Positions 1-7,531 of a stretch of DNA of 16,487 bases are shown here, piece after piece; the first letter of the stretch is position 1, and each line of letters opens with the position of its first letter. A program made the position numbers and the translations under genes. The DNA lies in contig CAMLSF010000086.1 in assembly GCA_946482615.1 (NCBI GenBank), forward strand, positions 1-16,487, read 5' to 3'. Below the pieces are notes generated by a model that ran no database searches, was not told the origin of the DNA, and worked only from the letters and a program-made list of their open reading frames with translations. The DNA is from an uncultured Chromatiaceae bacterium. Its GTDB lineage: Bacteria; Pseudomonadota; Gammaproteobacteria; Enterobacterales; Alteromonadaceae.

Positions 1-1636
1 CTTCCAGGCGTTGACCCAGATACTGATCCTCTATAGAGCGGAAGGTATCCAGAAATTCTTTGGTTAACTGCTCTTCAGCAACCTGATGATCCCACAGCGC
101 CAGTTTGACCAAAATATTGTATTCAGGCGTATCACGCCAATGTTCCAGCAACTGCGCCGTGGTCAGCTCAGGCTGAGCTAATAAGGTCTGCTGCACTGTC
201 AGCAACAACTGAATACCAGGTAAATTCGCTTCCGCCAGCTCTGGAGCCAAAGGCATGACTTTGGCAAGAGGCGGGTACTGCAACAACAGAGCTATAGCCC
301 GGCGCATTGGCGTAATTTTTGTTGCTACAGGCGCTTTGCCCTGCACTTTGGTTTGGTTTTTGGCCGCTGTATTTTGCTGCGACGATTTACCAACCAGCGA
401 GCCTAGTGTTTCAAACAAGGCATCGCGATAAAATTCACTTGGAATTTGTTTAATCAGCTCGTTGCCTTTCACCCACAAGGCGGATTTGCCGGCATCGCTG
501 TTTAAGTCTAACTCTTTGGCCAGATGGTCAAATAAATACTGACCTAAAGGCATGGCCTGTTCCAGACGATGTAAAAAGGCCTCTTTGCCTTCTTTCTGCA
601 CCAGCGAATCCGGGTCTTCGCCGTCCGGTAAAAATACAAAATTCAGTTCAACGCCGTCTTTTAAATGCGGTAAAGCACTTTGTAAAGCGCGCCATGCCGC
701 ATCGCGGCCTGCTCTGTCGCCGTCGTAACAGCAAGTCACAGTGCTGGTCAGGCGGAATAAGGTATGCATGTGATCTGGGGTCGTGGCGGTGCCTAAACAA
801 GCCACAGCAAAAGATATTCCTTGCTCGGCCAGACCTACCACGTCCATATAACCTTCAACAATCAACACCCGATTCAGCCTGTCCTGGCTTTGTCTGGCTT
901 CATATAAGCCATAAAGTTCACGGCCTTTATGGAAAAGCCGGGTCTCAGGTGAGTTTAGATACTTAGGCGTACCTTCACCTATCACCCTGCCGCCAAAACC
1001 TATCACTCTGCCGCGTTTATCCCGGATCGGAAACATCAGCCGGTCGCGGAAAAAATCGTATTCACGACCCTGATCATTGCGGTTGATCAGTTTAATCTCA
1101 AACAGCTGATCCCGGGCTGAACGTGAAGCGCCTAACTGCTTTAACACAAAATCCCAGCTGTCCGGTGCGTAACCTATACCGTATTTTGTTGCTGTGGCCT
1201 CTGATATTCCACGTTTCTGTAAATAGGCTGCAGCATGAGCCTGTTGCTTCAGTTGTTGCTGATACAAATCTGCCGCTTTTTGCATCTGGCTGTAATCATC
1301 GGCCTGAGCTTGCGGATACTGCTTACCACTGCCTTGTTCGCGTGGTATCTCTAAATGATGCTGCTTCGCCAGTTCTTCAATGGCTTCTACAAATTCAAGC
1401 TGTTCATACGCCATCATAAAACTGATGGCATTGCCGTGAGCGCCACAACCAAAGCAATGGTAAAACTGTTTATCGCTACTTACGGTAAAAGAAGGGGATT
1501 TTTCGTTATGGAAAGGGCAACAAGCCTGGTAATTCTTACCGGCCTTTTTTAACGGAACTCTGTGATCAATCAGTTCCACTATATCTGTACGAGCTAATAA
1601 GTCGTCGATAAAGTGTCTTGGGATTTGTCCTGCCAC
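1..1636 (-). CDS. dnaG: DNA primase DnaG (C-terminus cut by window edge)
   Basis: DnaG makes the RNA primers for DNA replication and works with the DnaB helicase. About 545 codons are present; the E. coli protein has 581, so roughly the last 40 residues lie outside. The zinc-binding domain shows C40, H43, C61 and C64. The TOPRIM catalytic core shows EGYMDV (E261) and YDGDRAGRDAAW (D305, D307), which hold the catalytic metal ions. The visible end lies in the helicase-binding region. I chose a GTG start at 1636: it gives MAGQIPRHFIDDLLARTDIV, which aligns residue for residue with the family N-terminus, and GAGGA lies 5 bases upstream. An in-frame ATG at 1648 would add four residues (MRKK) and cannot be excluded. 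The gene is third in the rpsU-yqeY-dnaG operon, normally followed by rpoD, and is separated from yqeY by a hairpin and an ERIC-like element. Confidence 0.97.
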   Translation of the reverse strand, partial: MAGQIPRHFIDDLLARTDIVELIDHRVPLKKAGKNYQACCPFHNEKSPSFTVSSDKQFYHCFGCGAHGNAISFMMAYEQLEFVEAIEELAKQHHLEIPREQGSGKQYPQAQADDYSQMQKAADLYQQQLKQQAHAAAYLQKRGISEATATKYGIGYAPDSWDFVLKQLGASRSARDQLFEIKLINRNDQGREYDFFRDRLMFPIRDKRGRVIGFGGRVIGEGTPKYLNSPETRLFHKGRELYGLYEARQSQDRLNRVLIVEGYMDVVGLAEQGISFAVACLGTATTPDHMHTLFRLTSTVTCCYDGDRAGRDAAWRALQSALPHLKDGVELNFVFLPDGEDPDSLVQKEGKEAFLHRLEQAMPLGQYLFDHLAKELDLNSDAGKSALWVKGNELIKQIPSEFYRDALFETLGSLVGKSSQQNTAAKNQTKVQGKAPVATKITPMRRAIALLLQYPPLAKVMPLAPELAEANLPGIQLLLTVQQTLLAQPELTTAQLLEHWRDTPEYNILVKLALWDHQVAEEQLTKEFLDTFRSIEDQYLGQRLE

Positions 1637-1656
1637 CTTTTTCCTCATCTACTGAA

Positions 1657-1783
1657 TAGACCCAGGCAACTTGATGTTGCAGGGAGGCGACAAGCTCGTG
1701 AGACCCAGGAGCATAGATACACTATGTGACTGGGGCGAATGAGCGCAGTCAACAAAGCTGCAGCTTCAAGTGCGACGGGTATA
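1657..1783 (+). repeat. ERIC/IRU-like palindromic repeat, 127 bp
   Basis: This element has the length (127 bp) and layout of the enterobacterial repetitive intergenic consensus. The ends are inverted: TAGACCC at the left and GGGTATA at the right. Each is followed inwards by a similar arm (CAACTTGATGTTGCAG on the left; CACTTGAAGCTGCAG on the complement of the right). The core contains CCCAGGAGC and GTGACTGGGGCGAATGAGCG, close to the regions used for ERIC primers. The core can fold as CCCAG-GAG-CATAG, loop ATACA, CTATG-TGA-CTGGG. ERIC elements carry no gene and are usually found in transcribed intergenic DNA, where the RNA can fold. This one ends 20 bases before the dnaG GTG and its left end almost touches the ribosome binding site. 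I compared it with the consensus from memory, so the exact identity is not measured. Confidence 0.85.
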
Positions 1784-1786
1784 CAG

Positions 1787-1815
1787 AAAAAGACAAGCCG
1801 TGCTAGGGGCACGGC
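1787..1815 (-). terminator. Terminator-like hairpin between yqeY and dnaG
   Basis: Read on the minus strand, GCCGTGC and GCACGGC form a perfect 7-bp GC-rich stem with a 5-base loop (1797-1815). It is followed by TTGTCTTTTT, an interrupted T tract. It begins 22 bases after the yqeY stop codon. E. coli has a leaky terminator between rpsU and dnaG that lowers dnaG expression; this hairpin could play the same role. The broken T tract suggests partial rather than full termination. Confidence 0.6.
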
Positions 1816-1837
1816 GTGCAGTAGTTCAGCTAGAAGC

Positions 1838-2281
1838 TTAACTCAAGCGAGCTTTAATAACCTGACTTAAAACGGCCATATCAGTACGGCCCTGAACCTG
1901 TGGTTTTAAATGAGCCATAACTTTCGCCATGTCTTTTATTCCAGAGGCTGCAACAGCAGTGATCGCCTGTTGCACTAAATCATCCAGCTCAGCCTGAGAT
2001 AAGGCTTGTGGCAAAAACTGTTCTACGATTACGATTTCTGCTAATTCAATATCAGCTAAATCTTGCCGACCTGCTGCACTGTATTGACTGGCTGATTCCT
2101 TGCGTTGTTTCACCATTTTGGTAAGAACTGCAATGATGTTGGTGTCATCAGGCACCATCTGCGAGTCAATGTGACGTTGTTTGATTTCAGCTAAAGCTAA
2201 ACGAATAGTACCAAGACGCAGTTTGTCTTTGGCACGCATTGCATCTTTTTGAGCTTCTTGCAGCTGTTCTAACAACGCCAT
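1838..2281 (-). CDS. yqeY: GatB/YqeY domain-containing protein
   Basis: This 147-residue protein is a stand-alone YqeY-domain protein, of usual family length. The domain is helical and resembles the C-terminal tRNA-contacting tail of GatB, the aspartyl/glutamyl-tRNA amidotransferase subunit. Family hallmarks are AMRAKDKLRLGTIRLALAEIK near the start, the VVEQFLPQALSQAELDDLV segment in the middle and MAKVMAHLKPQVQGRTDMAVL at the end. Its cellular role is not established; a link to tRNA handling is inferred from the domain. The gene starts 16 bases after the rpsU stop codon and has no clear Shine-Dalgarno sequence, so translational coupling to rpsU is likely. A place between rpsU and dnaG is common in non-enteric gammaproteobacteria and absent in E. 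coli. Confidence 0.93.
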   Translation of the reverse strand: MALLEQLQEAQKDAMRAKDKLRLGTIRLALAEIKQRHIDSQMVPDDTNIIAVLTKMVKQRKESASQYSAAGRQDLADIELAEIVIVEQFLPQALSQAELDDLVQQAITAVAASGIKDMAKVMAHLKPQVQGRTDMAVLSQVIKARLS

Positions 2282-2297
2282 AGGTCAGGCAATAATC

Positions 2298-2513
2298 TTA
2301 GTAAAGCTTGATGCGACGAGCGTTTTCGCGAGAAAGCTTTTTCATGTGGCGCTTAACAGCAGCAGCTTTCTTACGCTTACGAACCCAAGTTGGCTTCTCG
2401 AAAAATTCTTTAGCGCGTACATCAGCTAATACGCCAGCTTTTTCACAAGAGCGCTTGAAACGACGTAAAGCTACGTCAAATGGTTCGTTTTCTTTTACTT
2501 TAACAACAGGCAT
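2298..2513 (-). CDS. rpsU: 30S ribosomal protein S21
   Basis: S21 is a small basic protein of the 30S subunit platform that helps messenger RNA binding during initiation. The product has 71 residues, exactly the E. coli length. It starts [20 protein letters not shown] and ends in a run rich in lysine and arginine ([10 protein letters not shown]), as the family does. GAGGTGAG lies 8 bases before the ATG. It is the first gene of the operon with yqeY and dnaG, which joins translation, replication and, beyond the edge, probably transcription (rpoD). The leader carries a small hairpin (2537-2553) and a possible promoter (2559-2586). Confidence 0.98.
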   Translation of the reverse strand: MPVVKVKENEPFDVALRRFKRSCEKAGVLADVRAKEFFEKPTWVRKRKKAAAVKRHMKKLSRENARRIKLY

Positions 2514-2536
2514 TAAATTCTCACCTCGGTCAACTC

Positions 2537-2553
2537 TGGTTAGTGTCTAACCA
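2537..2553 (-). promoter_or_regulatory. Perfect hairpin in the rpsU leader
   Basis: TGGTTAG and CTAACCA pair in a 7-bp stem around a 3-base loop. It sits in the rpsU leader, 15 bases upstream of the GAGGTGAG ribosome binding site. It has no T tract, so it does not look like a terminator. It might stabilise the messenger RNA or bind a regulator. The function is inference. Confidence 0.4.
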
Positions 2554-2558
2554 ATACG

Positions 2559-2586
2559 ATTAAAAATGGTGCGGCATTTTACTCAA
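2559..2586 (-). promoter_or_regulatory. Possible sigma-70 promoter of rpsU operon
   Basis: On the minus strand TTGAGT (2586-2581) and TTTAAT (2564-2559) are separated by 16 bases and lie upstream of the rpsU leader hairpin. The fit to consensus is moderate. The divergent tsaD gene has a possible -10 box TACAAT at 2645-2650 in the same intergenic region, without a good -35 box. Confidence 0.35.
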
Positions 2587-2682
2587 AAGCCACCCCCAAT
2601 GTAAAGCAATAAGTGTTGTGCTGGTGATGATGCTCGGATCCCAGTACAATTCGCCGCGTAGCATATAGGTAAGGGGAGTAAA

Positions 2683-3696
2683 ATGCGAGTACTTGGCATA
2701 GAAACATCTTGTGATGAAACCGGCATCGCTGTGTATGACGAAAAGCGCGGTCTGTTAAGTCATGTGTTGTATAGCCAGATCCCTCTGCATGCCGATTATG
2801 GCGGGGTAGTGCCTGAACTGGCTTCGCGTGATCATATCCGCAAAACATTGCCTTTAATTCAACAGGCGTTAAAAGACGCGGGTTGTGAAGCGTCTGAGAT
2901 AGATGGCGTAGCATACACCGCAGGCCCGGGTTTAGCAGGCGCCTTGTTAGTGGGCGCTGCCATAGGTCGCAGTTTAGCTTTTGCCTGGGGCAAACCAGCG
3001 CTGGCAGTGCATCATATGGAAGGTCATTTATTAGCGCCTATGCTGGAAGAAAATCCACCGGAGTTTCCTTTTATCGCTTTGTTAGTCTCAGGAGGCCATA
3101 CCCAACTGGTGCGGGTGGATGGCATAGGCCAGTACCAGTTGTTGGGCGAATCTGTGGATGACGCAGCAGGTGAGGCTTTTGATAAAACCGCTAAATTGAT
3201 GGGCTTAGATTATCCGGGCGGGCCTTTATTAGCCAAGTTAGCCACTCAGGGTCAGGCCGATAAATATGCCTTTCCACGTCCGATGACAGACAGACCAGGC
3301 TTAAATTTCAGTTTCAGTGGTTTAAAAACTGCGGCGGCGAATGTGATAGCGGCCGAAGGAAAAAGTCCTGAAGTGCAAGCCGATATAGCGGCCTCCTTTC
3401 AGCAGGCTGTGGTGGACACTCTGGTATTAAAGTGTCGTCGTGCTTTAAAAGAGCAACGCTTAAAACGTTTAGTAGTGGCCGGTGGGGTCAGTGCCAATAC
3501 ATCTTTGCGCGAACAACTGGAAGTGTTACTGAAAAGCTTAAAAGGTGAAGTCTATTATCCGCGCAAAGAATTTTGCACTGACAATGGCGCTATGATTGCT
3601 TTTGCTGGCTTTCAGCGTTTAAAAGCAGGACAACAGCAGGACCTGACTATAGGCGTAACGCCACGTTGGCCTATGGAACAATTACCAGCGCTTTAA
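2683..3696 (+). CDS. tsaD: tRNA N6-adenosine threonylcarbamoyltransferase
   Basis: TsaD transfers the threonylcarbamoyl group to A37 of tRNAs that read ANN codons, together with TsaB and TsaE, using threonylcarbamoyl-AMP from TsaC. It has 337 residues, the E. coli length, and the ASKHA fold. Visible landmarks are [19 protein letters not shown] at the start, [10 protein letters not shown], the metal site HHMEGH with H111 and H115, [34 protein letters not shown] and [11 protein letters not shown]. The ribosome binding site GGGGAG lies 5 bases before the ATG. The gene is divergent from rpsU, an arrangement widespread in gammaproteobacteria, and ends 7 bases from the stop codon of convergent plsY. 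Confidence 0.98.
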   Translation: MRVLGIETSCDETGIAVYDEKRGLLSHVLYSQIPLHADYGGVVPELASRDHIRKTLPLIQQALKDAGCEASEIDGVAYTAGPGLAGALLVGAAIGRSLAFAWGKPALAVHHMEGHLLAPMLEENPPEFPFIALLVSGGHTQLVRVDGIGQYQLLGESVDDAAGEAFDKTAKLMGLDYPGGPLLAKLATQGQADKYAFPRPMTDRPGLNFSFSGLKTAAANVIAAEGKSPEVQADIAASFQQAVVDTLVLKCRRALKEQRLKRLVVAGGVSANTSLREQLEVLLKSLKGEVYYPRKEFCTDNGAMIAFAGFQRLKAGQQQDLTIGVTPRWPMEQLPAL

Positions 3697-3703
3697 TTCA
3701 ACT

Positions 3704-4327
3704 TTATTCTTGTTCGGGATTCTGAGCTTTGGTTTTACGGTTTTTGTGCCAGACCTTGGTTTCCTGACCATGCCAGAGCCTGATGATATTGTCTTTGTGA
3801 CGGATAATAATCAGCAGGCTCAGCATAGACACAGGAATGGTATACAAGGGTTTGATAAACCAGGTGAACAGAGGTGCCAGGCTGACGGTGACAATAGCGG
3901 CTAATGACGAATAGCCAGTCGCGCCAACCAGCATCATCCAGGTGGAAATCAATAATCCGGCCAGATCCAGGCCTATAGGCATCATACTACCAAAGGCTGT
4001 CGCGACCGCTTTACCACCTTTAAAACCAAAAAAGAGCGGGAATATATGACCTAAGCAGGCGCAGACCGCGATCATGCCTAAATAAAAAGCTTCAATGCCT
4101 AAAAAGTAAGAACCCCAAACCGGAATAGTGCCTTTGAGCACATCAAACACCAGCACCATAGCGGCTGGCACTGCACCACCTAAACGTAACACGTTGGTTG
4201 CGCCCGGATTACCTGAACCATGAGTACGCGGGTCCGGCAGCCTGAACAGTCGGCTGACCAGAATAGCAGACGAGATTGAGCCGCTTAAATAAGCTATCAG
4301 CATCAAAATCGCTATGGTAGGGGTCAT
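3704..4327 (-). CDS. plsY: Acyl-phosphate:glycerol-3-phosphate acyltransferase PlsY
   Basis: PlsY is an inner-membrane enzyme that moves an acyl chain from acyl-phosphate (made by PlsX) to glycerol 3-phosphate, the first step of phospholipid synthesis. The 207-residue protein has about five membrane segments, as the family does. All three motifs are visible: [12 protein letters not shown] with [12 protein letters not shown] (residues 15-48), GFKGGK (101-106) and RHKDNI (176-181). The charged tail after residue 183 ([10 protein letters not shown] and on) is cytoplasmic in the usual model. GAGGAA lies about 10 bases before the ATG. It is divergent from folB, as in E. coli, and converges on tsaD with no visible terminator between them. 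Confidence 0.97.
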   Translation of the reverse strand: MTPTIAILMLIAYLSGSISSAILVSRLFRLPDPRTHGSGNPGATNVLRLGGAVPAAMVLVFDVLKGTIPVWGSYFLGIEAFYLGMIAVCACLGHIFPLFFGFKGGKAVATAFGSMMPIGLDLAGLLISTWMMLVGATGYSSLAAIVTVSLAPLFTWFIKPLYTIPVSMLSLLIIIRHKDNIIRLWHGQETKVWHKNRKTKAQNPEQE

Positions 4328-4383
4328 GGATTAAGGTTCCTCAGTCCGGCAAAGTACGCTAAAATCGCGTCCTGTTTAATAAG

Positions 4384-4411
4384 TTGCTCAGGGTATAGGC
4401 TTTTTTAGTAT
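4384..4411 (+). promoter_or_regulatory. Possible folB-folK promoter
   Basis: TTGCTC (4384-4389) and TAGTAT (4406-4411) are 16 bases apart, about 55 bases before the folB start. It is the best match to a sigma-70 promoter that I saw in the plsY-folB intergenic region, but it is weak. I saw no clear counterpart for plsY on the other strand. Confidence 0.3.
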
Positions 4412-4464
4412 TTGCCTATCCGACCAGCCTACCTGAAACAAGTCTTTAACAAAAGCGGAAATCT

Positions 4465-4818
4465 ATGACGGATATAGTTTTTATCAGGCAATTCAAGGTT
4501 CAGACCGTAATAGGGGTGTATGACTGGGAAAAAGCCATACAGCAGACGCTGGAGTTTGATTTGGAACTGGCAACCGATATCCGCCAGGCCGCTGCGACCG
4601 ACGATTTGCAATACACCCTGGATTACAGTGCTGTGTGTGAAGCTATTGCAGAGCTGTGCCAGCAACCTCATGAATTGATTGAAACTGTGGCTGAAAAAGT
4701 CGCAGCTATGGTGTTGGACAAATTTCCGACTAAAGCAGTCAAAGTGACGATCGCCAAACCTGCAGCCGTTCCCGCTGCGGCCAGTGTCGGCGTATCTATT
4801 TGCCGTGGAAGCTGGTAA
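4465..4818 (+). CDS. folB: Dihydroneopterin aldolase
   Basis: FolB cleaves 7,8-dihydroneopterin to 6-hydroxymethyl-7,8-dihydropterin and glycolaldehyde in folate synthesis. The 117-residue product is near the usual 118-122. It opens MTDIVFIRQFKVQTVIGVYD and has the expected active-site residues E22, Y54 and K98 (in TIAKPAAVPAAASVGV). GCGGAAA stands just before the ATG. The stop codon overlaps the folK start (TAATG), so the two consecutive folate steps are translationally coupled. In E. coli folB lies beside plsY in the same divergent arrangement, but is followed by uppP rather than folK. Confidence 0.96.
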   Translation: MTDIVFIRQFKVQTVIGVYDWEKAIQQTLEFDLELATDIRQAAATDDLQYTLDYSAVCEAIAELCQQPHELIETVAEKVAAMVLDKFPTKAVKVTIAKPAAVPAAASVGVSICRGSW

Positions 4819-5336
4819 TGGCGCTGATCTATATCAGTATTGGCAGCAATATAGAGCGGGAGCTGCATATCAGCGCCGCTTATCTGGAGCTTTGTGCATT
4901 ATTCGGTGAAATTCGCTGCTCTGCTGTGTACGAAAGTGAAGCTGTGGGTTTTGCTGGTGATGCGTTTTACAATCTGGTGGCTGAAGCCAACACCCATTTG
5001 TCTGTAGCTGACTGTGTGGCTGCCTTTAAAGCGATAGAACAAAAATATGGCAGGCCTGCGAAATCACCTAAATTTTGTGGCAAACGGCTGGATCTGGATT
5101 TATTGACTTATGATCAACTGGTTTGCACAGCACCTGTTGAATTACCGCGCGATGAAATCACCAAAAACGCTTTTGTGTTATTGCCTTTATCTGAACTGGC
5201 GCCAGAGCAGACTCATCCGCTGACAGGCCAAAGCTATCAGCAGATGTGGCAGCAGTATCAGGAGCCACAAAAGCTGTGGCCAATAGAATTTAACTGGCCG
5301 GATCTTGCTGCTGCCACTGCTGTTTCGCTGCGCTAA
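4818..5336 (+). CDS. folK: 2-amino-4-hydroxy-6-hydroxymethyldihydropteridine pyrophosphokinase
   Basis: FolK moves pyrophosphate from ATP to the pterin released by FolB, preparing it for dihydropteroate synthase. I chose the ATG at 4818, overlapping the folB stop, because [15 protein letters not shown] matches the family start; an in-frame TTG at 4800 is less likely. The product has 172 residues, slightly longer than the 159 of E. coli FolK. Visible landmarks are IGSN (8-11) and KRLDLDLL with the magnesium-binding D92 and D94. The similarity to E. coli FolK is moderate, so it may be a second, folB-linked paralogue rather than the pcnB-linked gene of enterics. The last 47 bases overlap the end of cca on the other strand. 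Confidence 0.92.
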   Translation: MALIYISIGSNIERELHISAAYLELCALFGEIRCSAVYESEAVGFAGDAFYNLVAEANTHLSVADCVAAFKAIEQKYGRPAKSPKFCGKRLDLDLLTYDQLVCTAPVELPRDEITKNAFVLLPLSELAPEQTHPLTGQSYQQMWQQYQEPQKLWPIEFNWPDLAAATAVSLR

Positions 5337-6534
5337 TAGCCTCAAGCCGCGCTTTAGCGACCTCCAGTTTAATTGCCTCACCTTTTAAACCCAAAGCTAC
5401 TATAGCTTTGATATCAATAGCCCGGGCTGCTGTTGCTAACAGCCTTAAATAATCAGCCTGAGGGTAACTGGCCTGTTCAAAGCCGGTACGGCCACGTAAA
5501 TCGGCCATAGCACAAAGCAGTAACAAGTCTAAGCGCTCAGGTTTACGCCACAGGTCTATGCCATCAAACAACTTTTGCACTGTGACAGCTCTAAGTTCAA
5601 AAGCTTTGTGCAGCAACTGATGATATTCACAGGCCAATAAGGCCAAATCACGACAATCGTTTGGCACCTTCAGACGGCTGCACAGTTCCTGCACTAAAGG
5701 CAAGCCCGTATGCTCATGACCATGATGTTTGGGCCACAAAGCCGGGTCTGTGATGCCTTTGCCCAGATCATGACACAGCGCGGCAAAACGCACATCTAAC
5801 CTGTCAGACAAGAACGCCGCTTGTTTTAACACCAGCATAGAGTGGATGCCTGTGTCTATTTCCGGATGCCACTGCGGCGGGTTCGGCACGCCCCAGAGTT
5901 GATCCAGTTGTGGCATCCATACTTTTAACGCGCCACAGCTGTGTAGTAATTCAAAATAAGCTTGCGGGTCTTGTTCTGTTAAGGCTCGGGCTGTTTCCTG
6001 CCAGACCCGTTCTGCGGTTAAATGCTCCAGCTCACCGCTCTGGCTCAGCTCTGTCATTAACTGCAAAGTTTCAGCCGCCACATTAAAACCTAAGTGAAAA
6101 TAACGGGCGTAAAACCGCGCCACCCGCAATACACGAAGCGGATCCTCACTAAAAGCTGGCGATACATGCCGCAGAACTTTGGCGTTTAGATCGGCAATGC
6201 CGCCATAAGGGTCGTGCAACTGACCAGCATCATCTTTGGCTATGGCATTGATGGTTAAATCGCGGCGCTGTAAATCCTGCTCTAAAGTGACATCCTCTGC
6301 AAAATAACAGGCAAAGCCTGTGTAACCCTGGCCTTGTTTGCGTTCGGTGCGGGCCAAAGCGTATTCCTGTTTGGTTTTGGGATGCAAAAACACCGGAAAA
6401 TCTTTGCCGACGGCCTGATAACCCAACCCCAATAATTGTTCAGGGGTAGCACCGACCACCAGCCAGTCTTTATCTAAAGCCGGGTAACCCAGCAGCTCGT
6501 CGCGCACAGCGCCGCCTACAAGATAAATTTTCAA
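5290..6534 (-). CDS. cca: tRNA nucleotidyltransferase (CCA-adding enzyme) with HD domain
   Basis: Cca adds or repairs the 3' CCA end of tRNAs; the E. coli type also has an HD domain with phosphatase/phosphodiesterase activity. I favour a TTG start at 6534: it gives (M)[15 protein letters not shown], places the catalytic aspartates of LDKDWLVVG at D21 and D23 and the HD pair (CHDLGKG) at H255 and D256, exactly as in E. coli, and has AGGTG 8 bases upstream. Starts at GTG 6543 or ATG 6552 would add three or six residues; the ATG would leave an almost leaderless message given the -10 box at 6562-6567. From TTG the protein has 414 residues (E. coli 412). Other landmarks are [10 protein letters not shown] and DPYGGIADL. 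It overlaps folK tail to tail. Confidence 0.96.
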   Translation of the reverse strand: MKIYLVGGAVRDELLGYPALDKDWLVVGATPEQLLGLGYQAVGKDFPVFLHPKTKQEYALARTERKQGQGYTGFACYFAEDVTLEQDLQRRDLTINAIAKDDAGQLHDPYGGIADLNAKVLRHVSPAFSEDPLRVLRVARFYARYFHLGFNVAAETLQLMTELSQSGELEHLTAERVWQETARALTEQDPQAYFELLHSCGALKVWMPQLDQLWGVPNPPQWHPEIDTGIHSMLVLKQAAFLSDRLDVRFAALCHDLGKGITDPALWPKHHGHEHTGLPLVQELCSRLKVPNDCRDLALLACEYHQLLHKAFELRAVTVQKLFDGIDLWRKPERLDLLLLCAMADLRGRTGFEQASYPQADYLRLLATAARAIDIKAIVALGLKGEAIKLEVAKARLEAISAAKQQWQQQDPAS

Positions 6535-6561
6535 AGCTTTCACACCTATCATTTTTTTGCC

Positions 6562-6567
6562 ATTATA
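6562..6567 (-). promoter_or_regulatory. -10 box of cca promoter
   Basis: On the minus strand a perfect TATAAT lies 28 bases before the preferred cca start and only 10 before the ATG at 6552. No good -35 box is visible; GCGACA, 16 bases upstream, is the nearest candidate. The only 60-odd bases between cca and gspA must hold both promoters; on the plus strand TACAAT near 6578 is a weak candidate for gspA. Confidence 0.5.
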
Positions 6568-6612
6568 ACGCCTTGCTTACAATTGTCGCCCTAACTCAGC
6601 AGCGGGAAGCTT

Positions 6613-7521
6613 ATGTACACCGGATTTTTCGGTTTAACCAGTCAGCCTTTTTCGATAGCACCTAACCCGGACTTTATGTTTTTAAGTGCCCGTCATGCCG
6701 AAGCTCTGGCGCATCTGCGGTATGGTTTAGGGGAAGCAGGTGGTTTTGTGTTGCTGACGGGGGAAGTAGGCACAGGCAAAACTACTGTATCGCGTTGTTT
6801 ATTGCAGGAGCTGACCGATCAGACTGAAGTGGCTTTTATCCTAAATCCTACGTTAAATGAGCTGGAATTATTGGCCGCTATTTGTGATCAGCTGAAAATC
6901 CGCTACAAAAAATCTGACGCCAGCTTAAAAATGCTGACCGACAAAATTACCAACCGCCTGATGAAAAACCATCAGGCCGGTAAAAATACCATTCTGATTA
7001 TCGATGAAGCCCAGCATCTGCAGCCGGCCGTGCTGGAACAACTGCGGCTGTTAACCAACTTAGAAACCAATACCAAAAAACTGCTGCAGGTGATTTTAAT
7101 AGGTCAGCCTGAGTTACAGCAGTTGCTGCAGCGACAGGATTTACGTCAACTCGCGCAGCGGATCACCGCCCGTTATCACTTAATGCCTTTGACTGAACAG
7201 GAAGTGCAGCAGTACGTCAGTTATAGGTTACAGGTAGCAGGTTGCAGCAGACCTGTGTTTACTTCTTCAGCAATAAAAAAATTATTTCAGTTATCTGGTG
7301 GTATTCCGCGTTTACTCAATTTAATCTGCGACCGCGCTTTATTAGGGGGTTATAGTCAGCAAAAGGCATTAATTGATGCGGCTTTGGTCAATCAGGCGGC
7401 TTCCGAAGTGCTGGCGATTAAACCTCAACCGGAAAAAGCGGCCTGGCCGGTCTGGTTATGGCCTGTGTTCACGCTGCTGGCGTTAGGTGTCGGTGCAGGG
7501 TTGTCTGCATTCATTTGGTAG
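6613..7521 (+). CDS. gspA: ExeA/GspA-family AAA ATPase, short form
   Basis: ExeA/GspA proteins are inner-membrane ATPases that, with ExeB/GspB, help place the type II secretion secretin through the cell wall. The cytoplasmic ATPase part is clear: start MYTGFFGLTSQPFSIAPNPD, Walker A GEVGTGKT (50-57), Walker B ILIIDE (127-132) followed by AQHL, and a sensor-like GIPRLLNLICDRAL near the end of the domain. A membrane segment covers about residues 280-301 and the protein stops there at 302. Aeromonas ExeA has about 547 residues, with a periplasmic peptidoglycan-binding part that is missing here. GGGAAG lies 5 bases before the ATG. gspB follows 10 bases after the stop, so they form an operon. A MshM-like pilus ATPase is the main alternative, but the GspB neighbour favours secretion. 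Confidence 0.85.
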   Translation: MYTGFFGLTSQPFSIAPNPDFMFLSARHAEALAHLRYGLGEAGGFVLLTGEVGTGKTTVSRCLLQELTDQTEVAFILNPTLNELELLAAICDQLKIRYKKSDASLKMLTDKITNRLMKNHQAGKNTILIIDEAQHLQPAVLEQLRLLTNLETNTKKLLQVILIGQPELQQLLQRQDLRQLAQRITARYHLMPLTEQEVQQYVSYRLQVAGCSRPVFTSSAIKKLFQLSGGIPRLLNLICDRALLGGYSQQKALIDAALVNQAASEVLAIKPQPEKAAWPVWLWPVFTLLALGVGAGLSAFIW

Positions 7522-7531
7522 GAACCTTTTC

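Noticed and set aside
694..1552. Several plus-strand open frames within dnaG
   Set aside because: They are antisense to a clearly conserved dnaG and show no recognisable protein.
2579..2914. Open frame of 111 codons on the minus strand opposite the tsaD start
   Set aside because: It lies across the tsaD N-terminus and the intergenic region, has no family likeness, and tsaD is certain.
4800..4817. TTG start of folK inside folB
   Set aside because: The ATG at 4818 matches the family N-terminus and overlaps the folB stop in the usual TAATG manner.
7487..7531. Upstream start of gspB inside gspA
   Set aside because: The extra residues are not like GspB; the ATG at 7532 has a good ribosome binding site.
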